Positions 11,194-23,550 of a DNA stretch of 64,000 nucleotides are shown here, one piece after another. Each line of letters begins with the position of its first letter. Position 1 is the first letter of the stretch. A program made the position numbers and the translations under genes. The DNA is taken from contig CP136061.1 in NCBI GenBank assembly GCA_032622095.1, forward strand, positions 85,164,324 through 85,228,323, in the 5' to 3' direction. The notes under the pieces were generated by a model that searched no databases, was not told the DNA's origin, and saw nothing but the letters and a program-made list of their open reading frames with translations. The stretch comes from Siphonodentalium dalli (lineage: Eukaryota; Mollusca; Scaphopoda; Gadilida; Siphonodentaliidae).

Positions 11194-13754
11194 CAGCACT
11201 GCTCAAATTAAGCGACCTGTTTTAACGAGGTGTACATGCGTTAATACCACGGTGCAATACCGCGACATATCGCCGATTCGCGGTTGCACTACCACGCGCA
11301 TACCGCGGTACCACCGCGACGTTCACGGTACTACCAGCGGTAACGAATGTTGGTAGCGCGGTGGCACGCGGTAATGCACCGCACAAACGCGGTAGCATTT
11401 TTGTAACGAGGTTAATGACGGGATTCGATGGCTGACCGTCAATCTTCAAAATAGGACGGCCGTTCTCACGATCTCCGTCCATGATTGTGTATATACCGTG
11501 AACTGTATTATTAAAATATTGAAATAGATGAAAGCCGAGTATCGGGAAATATGCCCATTATAACGGGCTTCCAGATTAAGTAAAGGTAAGTATAAGTTAC
11601 TTTGAGAAAGTCATTTTTCAATTAATGTGAATATTAAAATATTACAATAACATTTCTAGTTTTGTTTTATTGCCAAATATTCCCATAAATGACACTATTT
11701 GTAATCAGTGTTGGTTATCGGGAAGGGAACAAATGATTTCGGCCATTTTAGACAGCTCGATAAATCCTGTATCTACAGTTTATATCAATGTTCAGATGTA
11801 CGTGATCTCTAAATTGAATGACAACGACACTATTTAAATAGTCCCCAGTATAAATATCGTTATTAACTTTATTGACATTCATTAACTGCAAATCACAAAC
11901 ACCATTTGTTCGTATAACGGGAATTATTGTCTTAGCAATAAAAGACACAAAGTGGAACTCCCGTATATCCAGGAAAAAAACACATTCTGCGCAAAAGCAC
12001 GTGTCACTGATTACGTCATACTGCAGCTGGCAGACTTTGTTAATATAGATGTCGTCATGTCTTTTTATAACTGGCCTCAATGGGTGAAATAAATATTTGT
12101 GTTTTGTTGATGGTGCTATTAGTAAAACTACACACGTGACGCGGAATGGCTGTTTTGTGTTTTGGACACTTGTATTTCCATTACTTCAATGCGTCCGTTT
12201 GGCTTACATAATGCTCGCAGAAGGTAGTTCAGATATTTATCGATCTATTTTGGTATTGCGAATAATATTATGTGCGAACCGCCACGTGGCTTTAAACAGA
12301 CAAGTCTCATTCGATCTTTAAAATGTTGTGCACGTAATAGCTATTTATAAATATTTGTCGCACAAAAGTGAGACAAATGCTCTTTATTGCTACCGTATCG
12401 GGAATAAACTAACAAGGACTAAAACACCGAATTCGCGATCACTTGAAATAATTATGTTACAATGTTAACCTCTGTATATAACCAAACAGACATATTTAGA
12501 GGTCAACTTTCCAACACCATGCATGTTTTCTTCCGAATAACGATTAGATATGAATACCGGTATGTGATATAATTTATACTGCGACCCACCGAGAACTACA
12601 AGTGCACGCCCTCGCCAAAAGTTGCAATTTCACATCAAACGATGCCGCCCGACACTCACTCGTGAGCTCAATGAATGTTCACGTAACAAAATCAAAGACT
12701 GATTTGACAACGTTGTGTCTTTCAATGTTTGGTGTTTTGCATGTGTCTTTTGTCGCGCACATTGGTGATGATAACAACTTTACTTTGCTGCATGACATGT
12801 GCCACGCTTTCTTAGTTATACATTTTATTCCCACCGACAAGAAATCTTCAGGCGCTAATGTTTGTAAATTGCTTTACTATTTCACGCATGCGTACAATCA
12901 TACGTCTTGGTGACATTATACTATTTACGCACCGATTATGTTTGGCATATGAACAAAACTATAGATTTGAACGAATATGAATATTTCTGCAATGATCGCC
13001 GCCCTGGCCTCTAAGAATAAAATCGGACTCAGTGTTACTAATGCACCGTCCCCGCTGGTTTCGACCAAATTCAGATAAATGGGGGATTTACTTTTCCCAT
13101 TTTATAAGAAATTTAGATTTCGGAAACTCAAACAAAACAAAAAATTCCGCATGAGTGGAAACCGATATGGGAATCGGGTGCGTAAATCATTTGACGATAT
13201 GTAAGATAGATGCTAACAACAAAACTATTAATCCACGGTGTTTTGCGTAATCCAGTCGCCGTAAGCAACTATAGCTGATTTCAAAAACCGCCGACGTGAT
13301 TAAACGTGATGTACGTGTACATTTGTAATATGTTACGTGTAAACCCGACATGTTCAGATGTAATCCGATTGTATTGTTATTCATTTATATTCATTACGTA
13401 TACATAATTACGTCCAGCTTACAGGTATTCATTCAATACAAAAGTTATTCATAATCGTTTACCTACCGTGTGACGCCTTGTTTCAGTCGTGTTCTCTCCG
13501 CGGTGGAGGCGGTGGAGGGCCATTAGCGGTAATTTGAACGCGGTTACGGAAAAAATAACGCGGTGTATGGCGGTAACGAACACCAATAACGCGGTGACCT
13601 GCGGTAACCAACGGTAAAAATACCGCACCAGTACCGCGGGTCAACCGCCCTCCGTCGCGGTACAGAATGATAACCGCGGTAGTTTGGTGGTAACACCGCG
13701 GTAAGTACCGGCCCATAACCTCGTTAAACAGGTCGCTTACTGAGAGCATAGCTG
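11194..13754. mobile_element. TIR element D, nested inside element C
   Basis: The left end CAGC..TGCTC..TAAGCGACC and the following 'tgttttaacgaggt' are mirrored at the right end (13718-13754). Just inside are subterminal arrays rich in 'accgcggta' (11240-11400 and 13490-13710), which differ strongly in GC content from the surroundings. CAG-type ends suggest hAT, but no convincing 8-bp duplication was found, so the exact limits may be off by several bases. No coding content recognised. Confidence 0.65.
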
Positions 13755-14764
13755 TATATGTACATGTTAGACCACGGAGGTCGCAGATGGTCGCGGAAGG
13801 GGATTCAGGTTATTGGGGATATAATGAACATTTTTTAAGATACTGCAGGCGATAAAGGACTGTTATACAACGATTCGAAATATCCCGCTTTCGAATCGAA
13901 TCGAATCGGAACGTAAGATTCGAAATCGAATCGAATCTCGAAGCTTCGTCGGTCCCTATAATACATGTATGAAGAAATAGGCTAGCTAACTTCACTTATG
14001 ATTAAATGTTATTGGGACTGCTGCAGACAATGGTTGTAGGTAGAGTCACACTAGTACAAATAGGGCTAATTAACTGAACAAAGCAGGTGTGTTGTACATC
14101 AGTATACCTAATTAGCTGGTTTGTCATTTACTGCACTCATAGAGTTAAGCCTCATTTAATCCCCATCAGGTTATCAATGGATGATCATAAAATAAACCTT
14201 AGTGTTATTTTTATTATGTTGGGTATTAAATCTAACAGAACATGCACATATTTTATAATTGTTTCTAATGATAGTTTCATAAATATTATGCATTAGTTGC
14301 AATGCTTGTAAGAAAATAAAAATATATAATAAATATATATTTACATAAATAAATACACATAAAACATAATATATTCCTAATAAGTTGGTGCACAACTTCA
14401 TGATGAAACCCCACCAATACATGTAAATTAAAAATTTTATGTGTTTATTGCTTGCTTCTTTCTATTATTTCGGTCGTTTCTTGTTTCCATGTTATGTAGT
14501 GATGTTTTTATTCAATCAAATTTGATATTTTAATTTGATTTATTTCATTATTTATTCCTGTGCGAACAACATGGTTGGAAACTAACAATTGTAATCAGAT
14601 GTAATCAAAAAGTAATCAATTACATTTACTAAAGTAATTATAATCGTAATTGATTATATTGGAAACATGTAATTAGTAATCATAATTGTAATAATGTAAA
14701 TCAAAAGTAATTGTAATCATAATCGATCACATTGGTATGTAATCGCCCCAACCCTGATTTGGTA

Positions 14765-16361
14765 TGAAGGGTCCTTGGGTGACTGCTGTTCAGATTTTTT
14801 CAAATGAGGTCACTGGGTCAAATGTGGGTGGAGCCAGCGACATAGCTAAAAAAAAAAGAAGATTGAACTACTTGCTTGCTTTTTTTTTGACTCACTCAAT
14901 GCTGGCGATGATTACCATACTTATTTGGTACATATATGGTCTACCTCACATTCTCTGTAATTTTCTCGCACAGCTGGATGAGATTAAGTTTACCTGCGCA
15001 TGCGCAGATGACATATTGAGACATTATTTACCTGTCAGGTCAAAATACCAGATCGGCTCTTTTAGAAATGTTTGATATATAATTGTTCTCATATTGATAC
15101 GTGCTGCCAATATTACATCACACATCCATCATATGGTGGATAAACCTAATGTATGTGCGTGTACCTCTCATGGGGGGGGGGTAATTTATTCATGCATGTG
15201 CAACAGACCATTTCGTCAAATTTCGATGCAACAACCGCCAACTGATTCCTCCCGATGCGTTATGTTGTTTACAATAACAATTCATAACATCGACCTTCTC
15301 ATAATCTTTTGACACCAGTATATAGGCTTATAAATATTCTACATCTCACATCAAATCAAAGTGTAAATGCAAGGATCGATCAGGTTCGATGAAGTATTTA
15401 TATTGTATCTACATGTAGGACAGCGATAAAAACAATATGTACATAAATCATTAAATGTCTATTGCTACTCCGATAACAACAGTCTAACAACTGACTATTA
15501 ATTTTGGGGGTCATGCACTAATGACATGTGTAATATCATTGAGCTATATTATTTTTTTCAACATATATTCAAACTCATAGCGTCCAAATTGCCTTGAAAT
15601 CACCAGGAAACCTAGCACACTGACCTATGTTAATCACAGGAAGCGCAGCACTGAATCAGTTAAATAGTAACAAATTTCTACTTTAAAAGTTTTTTGTTTT
15701 TTGTTGGTTAAATTAAAAAAACTTCCGCCATTATAACATCCACTGGGGTACCCTGAATCACCACACCAAATTTGGTTGAAATCAGTCCAGGGTCTGGGAG
15801 AAAAATCAGGAACAGACAGATTACCCTTGCCAATTGAACGGTCAAACACCCATATTACCTTGTTATTTCACATTCCCAATGAAACTAAATTTTGACAAGT
15901 CTTTCACAATCAAAAATAAGCTTAATAACAACAATAAGCTTAATAAGTCATCACATGCCACATGCTATGTGGTGGTAATTACAGATGATGTTATCTGACA
16001 CTGGTTCATAAACAAATAAGAGAAATATGGGGGAAATGGTTATCTGTGTCAGTCATATTAATTTAAATCAGCCTTGTGTTTGTTCTATGTATTTGTATAC
16101 TGGACAGATGTTACAATTTATTAGCTCAACTTTGCTTTGTAAAGTTTGAGCTATTGCCATGGCTTGGTATGCATCGTCCGTGTGTGCATGTGTGTGAGCT
16201 AGAGAGCTCTTACAAAAGTAAATTTTTGTCATTCATATAGAAAGCCTACCCCCATGAAGAAGTTAGCTTAATAATTAGTGCACATTTCTCCATATTTCTC
16301 TAAACATTTTCATCAGATGCCAGATTTTTGTCTTATTATGTTTACACATCACTCTGAACAG
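14765..16361. other. Intron 1 remainder, no gene
   Basis: AT-rich intron. At 16132-16200 lies a fragment beginning TAGCTCAACTTTG, matching the left end of the long repeat at 58081. Nothing else is recognised. Confidence 0.5.
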
Positions 16362-16490
16362 GATTAACATTCAATGATACATGTGAGGCTGATACAGAAG
16401 GCATGTGCGGAACTGAGTTTAGTTGCCAGAATGGAACATGCAGATGTTCCAATGAATCAGATTACTGGAATGGAACTAATTGTAGCATGC
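16362..16490 (+). CDS. Exon 2: EGF/EB-like six-cysteine module 2
   Basis: Acceptor 'ctctgaacag', donor 'gtatgt', phase 1 to phase 1, 43 codons. Cysteine spacing is C-7-C-5-C-4-C-1-C-11-C with DYWNG before the last cysteine. There are four possible N-glycosylation sequons (NDT, NGT, NES, NGT), more than in the other modules, which fits an extracellular product. The preceding intron is about 6.5 kb and holds the nested transposon stack. Confidence 0.87.
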
Positions 16491-17004
16491 GTATGTAAAT
16501 GGTTTTCCTGACACAGTTTGTTATTCCTCCTCACTGCACTCCTCTCCTCTCTGAACACTCCAGCCACATGCTAGTGACTTTGTCTCTCTATCCTTCTTGT
16601 GCACTCACACGTATATGTGTATATTATATGTCAACGTTTTTACGTCAAAATATAAATTGTATCCCCAGGAGACCGAACATGTCATTCCACAGCACTTCAA
16701 TGAATCATTTACTTAGTGCAGTACAGTATATGCGGATATGTTGCATTTTAATTAAGATCAATATTATTCAATTTCTTTAGCATATTGCGATTTGTTTCCA
16801 AAAGATAAGGCATTTAAATAAGATAATAACATTAGATTGGAAGTGAACATTGAATGCAGGAGTTTCGTCATTGAAACACTGAACATCGCGGCATTGTTAT
16901 TATCAAGTTCCTATTAGTAAATGATAGATGTATTTCCAACTGAAATTCATGTCTGTGATTCATCCCAAATATTGCTATCCACCTCCCACCTCTACTGGCA
17001 ATCC

Positions 17005-17436
17005 TGAAAATAGTGTGTCTGTCATTTGCAGATTGAGGTTCCCAGAGGGTGAATTTAGTGACCCTATCCCGCATGATGGGCTAGCATCACCAAATTCACC
17101 CTCTGTGATCCTCATTTTGCTGATATCTCAACTGCTATGGGAGACCTAGGATCAGATTGAAGCTCCCTAGTTGAAATCTGTGATGTTCACCCATTAGTCT
17201 CCTTGGTTATGCATTTTATCTTCTGCAAATTAGGGGATGTAGAAACTTCCCAGTAGGGAAAAGTAATTAAAAAACAATGTTAATTTGATACTATAGATAC
17301 TTCCCAGAAGATGAGGCCTAAGCAGAATGAGGTCCCCAGAGGGTGAACTTGCTGATGTTAGCCAGCTGTTTGGGATAGCAACTCTAAATTCACTGGCTGG
17401 GGACTTCATTCTGCAAATGACAGACACTCTATTATA
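17005..17436. repeat. Small TIR repeat of the 'cccagagggtgaa' family
   Basis: The sequence 'gtgtctgtcatttgcaga' at about 17013-17030 is repeated inverted at 17411-17430. Internal 'cccagagggtgaa' and 'gctagcatcac' blocks are shared with 25401-25850. Confidence 0.65.
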
Positions 17437-17649
17437 AAGCGTATCTCCGGATATGAAAGGGTTAAATATAACACTCCTGTATGGAGCCTCACAGATGACT
17501 GTCACCAGTGCATTGTTCTCTCTGTCTGGGGCTCCATAAAGGGTTTAATATTTGAATGGTGGTTATGTGATGATGCTACCGATTGTGGTCTCTTGTTAAT
17601 TTATAATGATCTGAAGTTGATGATCATATGAACCATTCTCATCATTTGG

Positions 17650-18790
17650 GTTTAGTTATCTTCACATGGATAATTTTAGTACAGTTGGGTGGTACACAGT
17701 ATACTGATTTAAACACTTTGGTATTTATAGATTGTTCATTTCCATGGATAATTTTAGTACAGTTGGGTGGTACACAGTAAACTGATTTAAACACTTTGAT
17801 ATTTATAGATTGTTCATTTCCATGGATAATTTTAGTACAGTTGGGTGGTACATTGTATACTGATTTAAACACTTTGATATTTATAGATTGTTCATTTCCA
17901 TGGATAATTTTAGTACAGTTGGGTGGTACATTGTATACTGATTTAAACACTTTGATATTTATAGATTGTTCATTTCCATGGATAATTTTAGTACAGTTGG
18001 GTGGTACATTGTATACTGATTTAAACACTTTGATATTTATAGATTGTTCATTTCCATGGATAATTTTAGTACAGTTGGGTGGTACATTGTATACTGATTT
18101 AAACACTTTGATATTTATAGATTGTTCATTTCCATGGATAATTTTAGTACAGTTGGGTGGTACATTGTATACTGATTTAAACACTTTGATATTTATAGAT
18201 TGTTCATTTCCACATTGATAATTTTAGTACAGTTGGGTGGTACACAGTATACTGATTTAAAACACTTTGGTATTTATAGATTGTTCATTTCCACATTAAT
18301 AATTTTAGTACAGTTGGGTGGTACATTGTATACTGATTTAAAACACTTTGATATTTATAGATTGTTCATTTCCACATTGATAATTTTAGTACAGTTGGGT
18401 GGTACACAGTATACTGATTTAAAACACTTTGGTATTTATAGATTGTTCATTTCCACATTAATAATTTTAGTACAGTTGGGTGGTACATTGTATACTGATT
18501 TAAAACACTTTGATATTTATAGATTGTTCATTTCCACATTGAAAATTTTAGTACAGTTGGGTGGTACATCAATACTGATTTAAACACTTTGATATTTATA
18601 GTTTGTTCATTTCCACATTAATAATTTTAGTACAGTTGGGTGGTACATTGTATACTGATTTAAACACTTTGATATTTATAGATTGTTCATTTCCACATTG
18701 ATAATTTTAGTACAGTTGGGTGGTGCATTGTATACTGATTTAAACACTTTGATATTTATAGATTGTTCATTTCCATTGATAATTTTAGTA
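17650..18790. repeat. Minisatellite, 78-bp unit, about 15 copies
   Basis: The unit includes 'gataattttagtacagttg' and 'ttatagattgttcatttcc'. The period is 78 bases in the left half, divisible by three, so both strands stay open as a 26-residue repeat. Copies differ by 'catgg' versus 'cacattga' and by one extra A ('aaaacac') in part of the right half. It lies in the intron before exon 3. Confidence 0.9.
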
Positions 18791-19041
18791 AATTTGGGTC
18801 GAACATGATTTGTTGTTTTAAGCATTTTACAATAATTTTTTTATTGTTTGGCTTTTATGTGTATGATATAGACATTCTGCATCTTTGATATCTATGCATG
18901 TTACAACAAAATAATCTATATATAGAATATATGCCACTTTGCTCGTTCTACTCAGTCTTGATCTATCATTTATGCATTGTTTGCTGGAGCATGTTATTCG
19001 CTCTCTCTATCTTTCTCTCGCTTTTTGTCATTTGCTTTTAG

Positions 19042-19176
19042 GCTTGTCATTCAATGGTAACTGTGCCAGCGCTGGAGCGAATTCGTGTGCTACCCTAAAA
19101 GGTCTGAGCTGTCAGAGTGGCCTATGTAAATGTAATAATGCCAACACATATTGGGACGGTGCCAGCTGTATAACTA
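19042..19176 (+). CDS. Exon 3: EGF/EB-like six-cysteine module 3
   Basis: Acceptor 'tttgcttttag', donor 'gtaagt', phase 1, 45 codons. Spacing is C-7-C-7-C-4-C-1-C-11-C with TYWDG. The gap between the second and third cysteine is two residues longer than usual. The 9-bp target duplication of a MULE-like insertion starts only five bases after the donor hexamer, so the start of the next intron has been changed by a transposon. Confidence 0.88.
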
Positions 19177-19196
19177 GTAAGTATCTCAGACTAGAC

Positions 19197-20551
19197 TAGT
19201 TCAAGTCTTCTCGTACTAAAGCCGGCTAAGATATTGGGATGGAGGTGCCGGTCTTTAGTCCGAGATTGTCCCGTATAGTCTCTTATGACACGACTTACGC
19301 CCACGATCTGTGGCGGGAATCTGTGTTGTATTTTACTCGATTTACCTAATAAATCAATACATGATGCTATATACATCGGAAAGAGAGACATCTTATGGTC
19401 ATAATGGTGTATAATAATCTAACTTTCATGTTACATTACGCATAGAATATTCCGGTTGATTGTCACCAACATCGCTGTTTTTATATTTTGTTTACTTAAC
19501 TGAAAGCCGAAGTCAGGTTCCGAAGAATTCCGGCATTGTCCGCTGGGTATTCTAGTTTCCGTTTCTATATATAGCGCGGGGTTTTCCGAACAAAATGGCG
19601 AAAACCGATCGCCCCAAAGTCCAGTTTCCTATGTGCTTTGAGAACAATTCCCGCACTAAAAACTTAATGACATAATGGAGGATCAGAACGGTAGTTTTGT
19701 TGACAATTTTCGCAAGCAACTTGTCAAAATTGGAGCAAATTAGAACTCTTATGTCTGACTTGCCATGCGTGTGATGTGCATTTTGATTTGTGTGTTGATA
19801 AAATAATCGGAGAACCGAATCACACAGTTTCGAAATATAGTTCTTCCGTTTCAGTGGGACTTTTCAAACTTAAGGTTCAAAATGTATACAAATTTTGTTT
19901 GATTTTTTGTGTGCATAACAAGAGCAATATATTGCCCTGTTCGCTTAGTATATATCTTAATTTCGCGGAAGTCCACCAAATGTGGGTGAAATGTAGCACC
20001 ATATAAGGCATATTATTTATTCTAATGCTCGTTGTGTTTACACTGTTTTAAACTTTGAGAGGGTTATAATTCCCGTAATTTATTTAATGTATTACATTTA
20101 TATCTCCAATGTTTAATTAATCTATTTATTTTTTATTTATTGACACACATAATTACGATTACAATTGAGAATTCATCGTAATTTGCGTTGTTAGTCCAAA
20201 ATCTACGGAATATTTTCAACGGAAAATGCCGAACACAGTTTGCGAGGTCAACTGAGTTCGCATACTTTAAAAAAATTGTAAACATTGCGATAAATGTCTA
20301 CTTTCGCATTAAATTACCGCTTTCAATTCACAACTGATGTGGGTTTCAGATCAAATAGCATGTCTTCTGTTGAAAATATCCGTTTATTGTCGCAATTGTG
20401 ATATTTTATTTCATATAATTGTGGTTTTATTTGAGCGGGTCACTAACGCTTAAGTCGTGTCATAGGAATGCATGGGCCTGGAACTCGGACTAAAGACCGG
20501 CACCTCCATCCCAATATCTTAGCCGGCTTTAGTACGAGAAGACTTGGACTA
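19197..20551. mobile_element. MULE-like non-autonomous TIR element, 1355 bp
   Basis: The TIRs are 68 bases long with one mismatch (19197-19264 against 20484-20551), starting TAGTTCAAGTC on the left. A 9-bp target duplication AGACTAGAC is identical on both sides (19188-19196 and 20552-20560). Long TIRs with 9-base duplications are typical of Mutator-like elements. No transposase frame is seen inside, so it is non-autonomous. The near-identical ends indicate a young insertion. Confidence 0.88.
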
Positions 20552-20565
20552 AGACTAGACATGAA

Positions 20566-20896
20566 AGTTGTTTTTATTTGTGAGATTTTGGGTAACGTCT
20601 GCTCATGTATTTAATTATTTGTGAGTTTTTGGGTAACGTCTGCTCATGTATTTAATTATTTGTGAGTTTTTGGGTAACGTCTGCTCATGTATTTAATTAT
20701 TTGTGAGTTTTTGGGCAACGTCTGCTCATGTATTTAATTATTTGTGAGTTTTTGGGTAACGTCTGCTCATGTATTTAATTATTTGTGAGTTTTTGGGTAA
20801 CGTCTACTCATGTATTTAATTATTTGTGAGTTTTTGGGTAACGTCTGCTCATGTATTTAATTAGTTGTGAGTTTTTGAGTAACGTCTGCTCATGTA
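20566..20896. repeat. Minisatellite, 41-bp unit, about 8 copies
   Basis: The unit contains 'gggtaacgtctgctcatg' followed by 'tatttaattatttgtgag'. It abuts the right target duplication of the MULE-like element on the left and the MITE on the right. Confidence 0.9.
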
Positions 20897-21153
20897 TTAA
20901 CCCTTTGTTTACTAAATGGATTCTCTCCGACTCTGTTATAAAAGTATACTTTGGTATTGTCCACTACCATATTCATCAGGAGGTGTGTTCAGGAAATAAG
21001 AGCAGATGACAGACAATATAACATGCAGAAGGATTCCTATTCATTGGTGGGAAATGCTCAGATAATAAGTTCAAGGCCTTGACCATTTGTTGAACTTATT
21101 ATCTGAACATTTCCAAAGATTATGTCAATAAGTATTTAGTAAAGAATGGTTAA
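20897..21153. mobile_element. MITE with TTAA ends, piggyBac-like copy 1
   Basis: It begins TTAACCCTTT and ends near 'aaagaatggttaa', with an internal palindrome 'cagataataagttca...tgaacttattatctga'. TTAA duplications and CCCTTT-type ends are known for piggyBac-type elements. Copies at 34283-34549 and 45140-45368 share the same order of blocks. Confidence 0.7.
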
Positions 21154-23056
21154 TTTATTATCTGAACATTTCTCAAAGTCAATGAGTATTTAGTAAAGAA
21201 CGGGTTAATTTATTATCTGAACATTTCCAAACAGAACTGCATGTCAAGAATATTTAGTAAAGAACGGGTTAATTTATTATCTGAACATTTCCAAAGAGAA
21301 CTGCATGTCAATGAGTATTTAGTAAAGAACGGGTTAATTTATTATCTGAACATTTCCAAACAGAACTGCATGTCAATGAGTATTTATTAAAGAACGGGTT
21401 AATGTATTATCTGAACATTTCCAAACAGAACTGCATGTCAGTGAATATTTAGTAAAGAACGGGTTAATTTATTATCTGAACATTTCCCAACAGAACTGCA
21501 TGTCAATGAGTATTTAGTAAAGAACGGGTTAATTTATTATCTGAACATTTCCAAACAGAACTGCATGTCAATGAGTATTTAGTAGAGAACGGGTTAATGT
21601 ATTATCTGAACATTTCCAAACAGAACTGCATGTCAATGAGTATTTAGTAAAGAACGGGTTAATTTATTATCTGAACAATTCCCAACAGAACTGCATGTCA
21701 ATGAATATTTAGTAAAGAACGGGTTAATTTATTATCTGAACATTTCCAAAGAGAACTGCATGTCAATGAGTATTTAGTAAAGAATGGGTTAATTTATTAT
21801 CTGAACATTTCCCAACAGATCTGCATGTCAATGAATATTTAGTAAAGAACGGGTTAATTTATTATCTGAACATTTCCAAAGAGAACTGCATGTCAATGAG
21901 TATTTAGTAAAGAACGGGTTAATTTATTATCTGAACATTTCCAAAGAGAACTGCATGTCAATGAATATTTAGTAAAGAACGGGTTAATTTATTATCTGAA
22001 CATTTCCAAACAGAACTGCAGGTCAATGAGTATTTAGTAAAGAACGGGTTAATTTATTATCTGAACATTTATTATCTGAACATTTCCAAAGAGAACTGCA
22101 TGTCAATGAATATTTAGTAAAGAACGGGTTAATTTATTATCTGAACATTTCCAAAGAGAACTGCATGTCAATGAATATTTAGTAAAGAACGGGTTAATTT
22201 ATTATCTGAACATTTCCAAACAGAACTGCATGTCAATGAATATTTAGTAAAGAACGGGTTAATTTATTACCTGAACATTTCCAAACAGAACTGCATGTCA
22301 ATGAGTATATAGTAAAGAACGGGTTAATTTATTATCTGAACATTTCCCAACAGAACTGCATGTCAATGAATATTTAATAAAGAACGGGTTAATTTATTAT
22401 CTGAACATTTCCAAAGATAACTGCATGTCAATGAGTATTTAGTAAAGAATGGGTTAATTTATTATCTGAACATTTCCAAAGAGAACTGCATGTCAATGAG
22501 TATTTAGTAAAGAACGGGTTAATGTATTATCTGAACATTTCCAAACAGAACTGCATGTCAATGAATATTTAGTAAAGAACGGGTTAATTTATTATCTGAA
22601 CATTTCCAAACAGAACTGCATGTCAATGAGTATTTAGTAAAGAACGGGTTAATTTATTATCTGAACATTTCCAAACAGAACTGCATGTCAATGAGTATTT
22701 ATTAAAGAACGGGTTAATTTATTATCTGAACATTTCCAAAGATAACTGCATGTCAATGAATATTTAGTAAAGAACGGGTTAATTTATTATCTGAACATTT
22801 ATTATCTGAACAATTCCAAAGAGAACTGCATGTCAATGAGTATTTAGTAAAGAACGGGTTAATTTATTATCTGAACATTTCCAAACAGAACTGCATGTCA
22901 ATGAATATTTAGTAAAGAACGGGTTAATTTATTATCTGAACATTTCCAAACAGAACTGCATGTCAATGAATATTTAGTAAAGAACGGGTTAATTTATTAT
23001 CTGAACAATTCCAAAGAGAACTGCATGTCAATGAGTATTTAGTAAAGAACGGGTTG
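21075..23056. repeat. Satellite, 65-bp unit, about 30 copies, derived from the MITE right end
   Basis: The unit contains 'gggttaatttattatctgaa', 'catttccaaacagaactgca' and 'tgtcaatgagtatttagta'. These are the right-half blocks of the adjacent MITE, including its terminus with TTAA. Most copies are exactly 65 bases; two places (about 22070 and 22800) carry a short extra 'attatctgaac' step. It fills half of the intron before exon 4. Confidence 0.92.
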
Positions 23057-23391
23057 ATGCTTTAGTTTTTCTGTCAACATTTACGTTGAATAACTTCTCA
23101 TCTAATTTAATCCAAATTAGTTTTGATATTTCCTCTGTTAACTGTTATGTGTATTCAAATGATATGAATGGTACGAATGATAGGTATGTCAGATAGGGGA
23201 TGGAAAATTAAATATCTATGATTCAATTAATAGCAAATAATTTAAATTATTAATAGTGGCTTTAACACTACATCCTTAAATGTCTTCATAAAGAGTTGTA
23301 TTTGTACAAATAGGTAGTTTGATATTTATTGTTTGTTCCGTTACTACAGAAGTCCAATAGATTACAAGACGTATTTGTTTGTGCACTGTAG

Positions 23392-23529
23392 GTTTAATGA
23401 AAGGCGTCGCATGTTCCTCACATGCGACCTATGATGACCCCTGTTTACTTGCTCTGATTTGCCGGGATGGAGTGTGCAAATGTCCCACATCGGACCAATA
23501 TTGGGATGGTACTTCATTGTGCCCAGCAA
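23392..23529 (+). CDS. Exon 4: EGF/EB-like six-cysteine module 4
   Basis: Acceptor 'gtgcactgtag', donor 'gtaagt', phase 1, 46 codons. Spacing is C-9-C-5-C-4-C-1-C-12-C with QYWDG. A decayed tandem copy lies immediately downstream (23551-23667). The upstream intron is occupied by the MULE-like element, a 41-bp minisatellite, a MITE and a 65-bp satellite. Confidence 0.87.
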
Positions 23530-23550
23530 GTAAGTTAACTATCTTTATGT

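Larger units (their letters stand above)
10440..13958. mobile_element. hAT-like element C, nested inside element B
   Basis: The ends are TAGGGACCGACGAA and its reverse complement, with an identical 8-bp target duplication TAATACAT (10432-10439 and 13959-13966). Both ends carry subterminal 'tcgaatcgaa' arrays (about 10468-10535 and 13870-13942), so it is a relative of element A. It has itself been entered by element D. No transposase frame is recognisable. Confidence 0.87.
10037..14756. mobile_element. hAT-like element B, outer shell of a nested stack
   Basis: The ends are CAGGGTTGGGG and the complement CCCCAACCCTG, followed inside by AT-rich 'taatcataatc' type repeats on both sides. The element is flanked by an identical 8-bp target duplication ATTTGGTA (10029-10036 and 14757-14764). 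Removing the inner element at 10440-13958 leaves about 1.2 kb, so this was a small non-autonomous element. It lies in the intron between exons 1 and 2. Confidence 0.88.

Noticed and set aside
17642-18583. Long open frames on both strands
   Set aside because: They are produced by a 78-bp tandem repeat with a period divisible by three; no start context, splice frame or family similarity.
21075-23056. Regular direct repeats resembling a CRISPR array
   Set aside because: There are no unique spacers; the units are contiguous 65-bp satellite copies in an animal intron.
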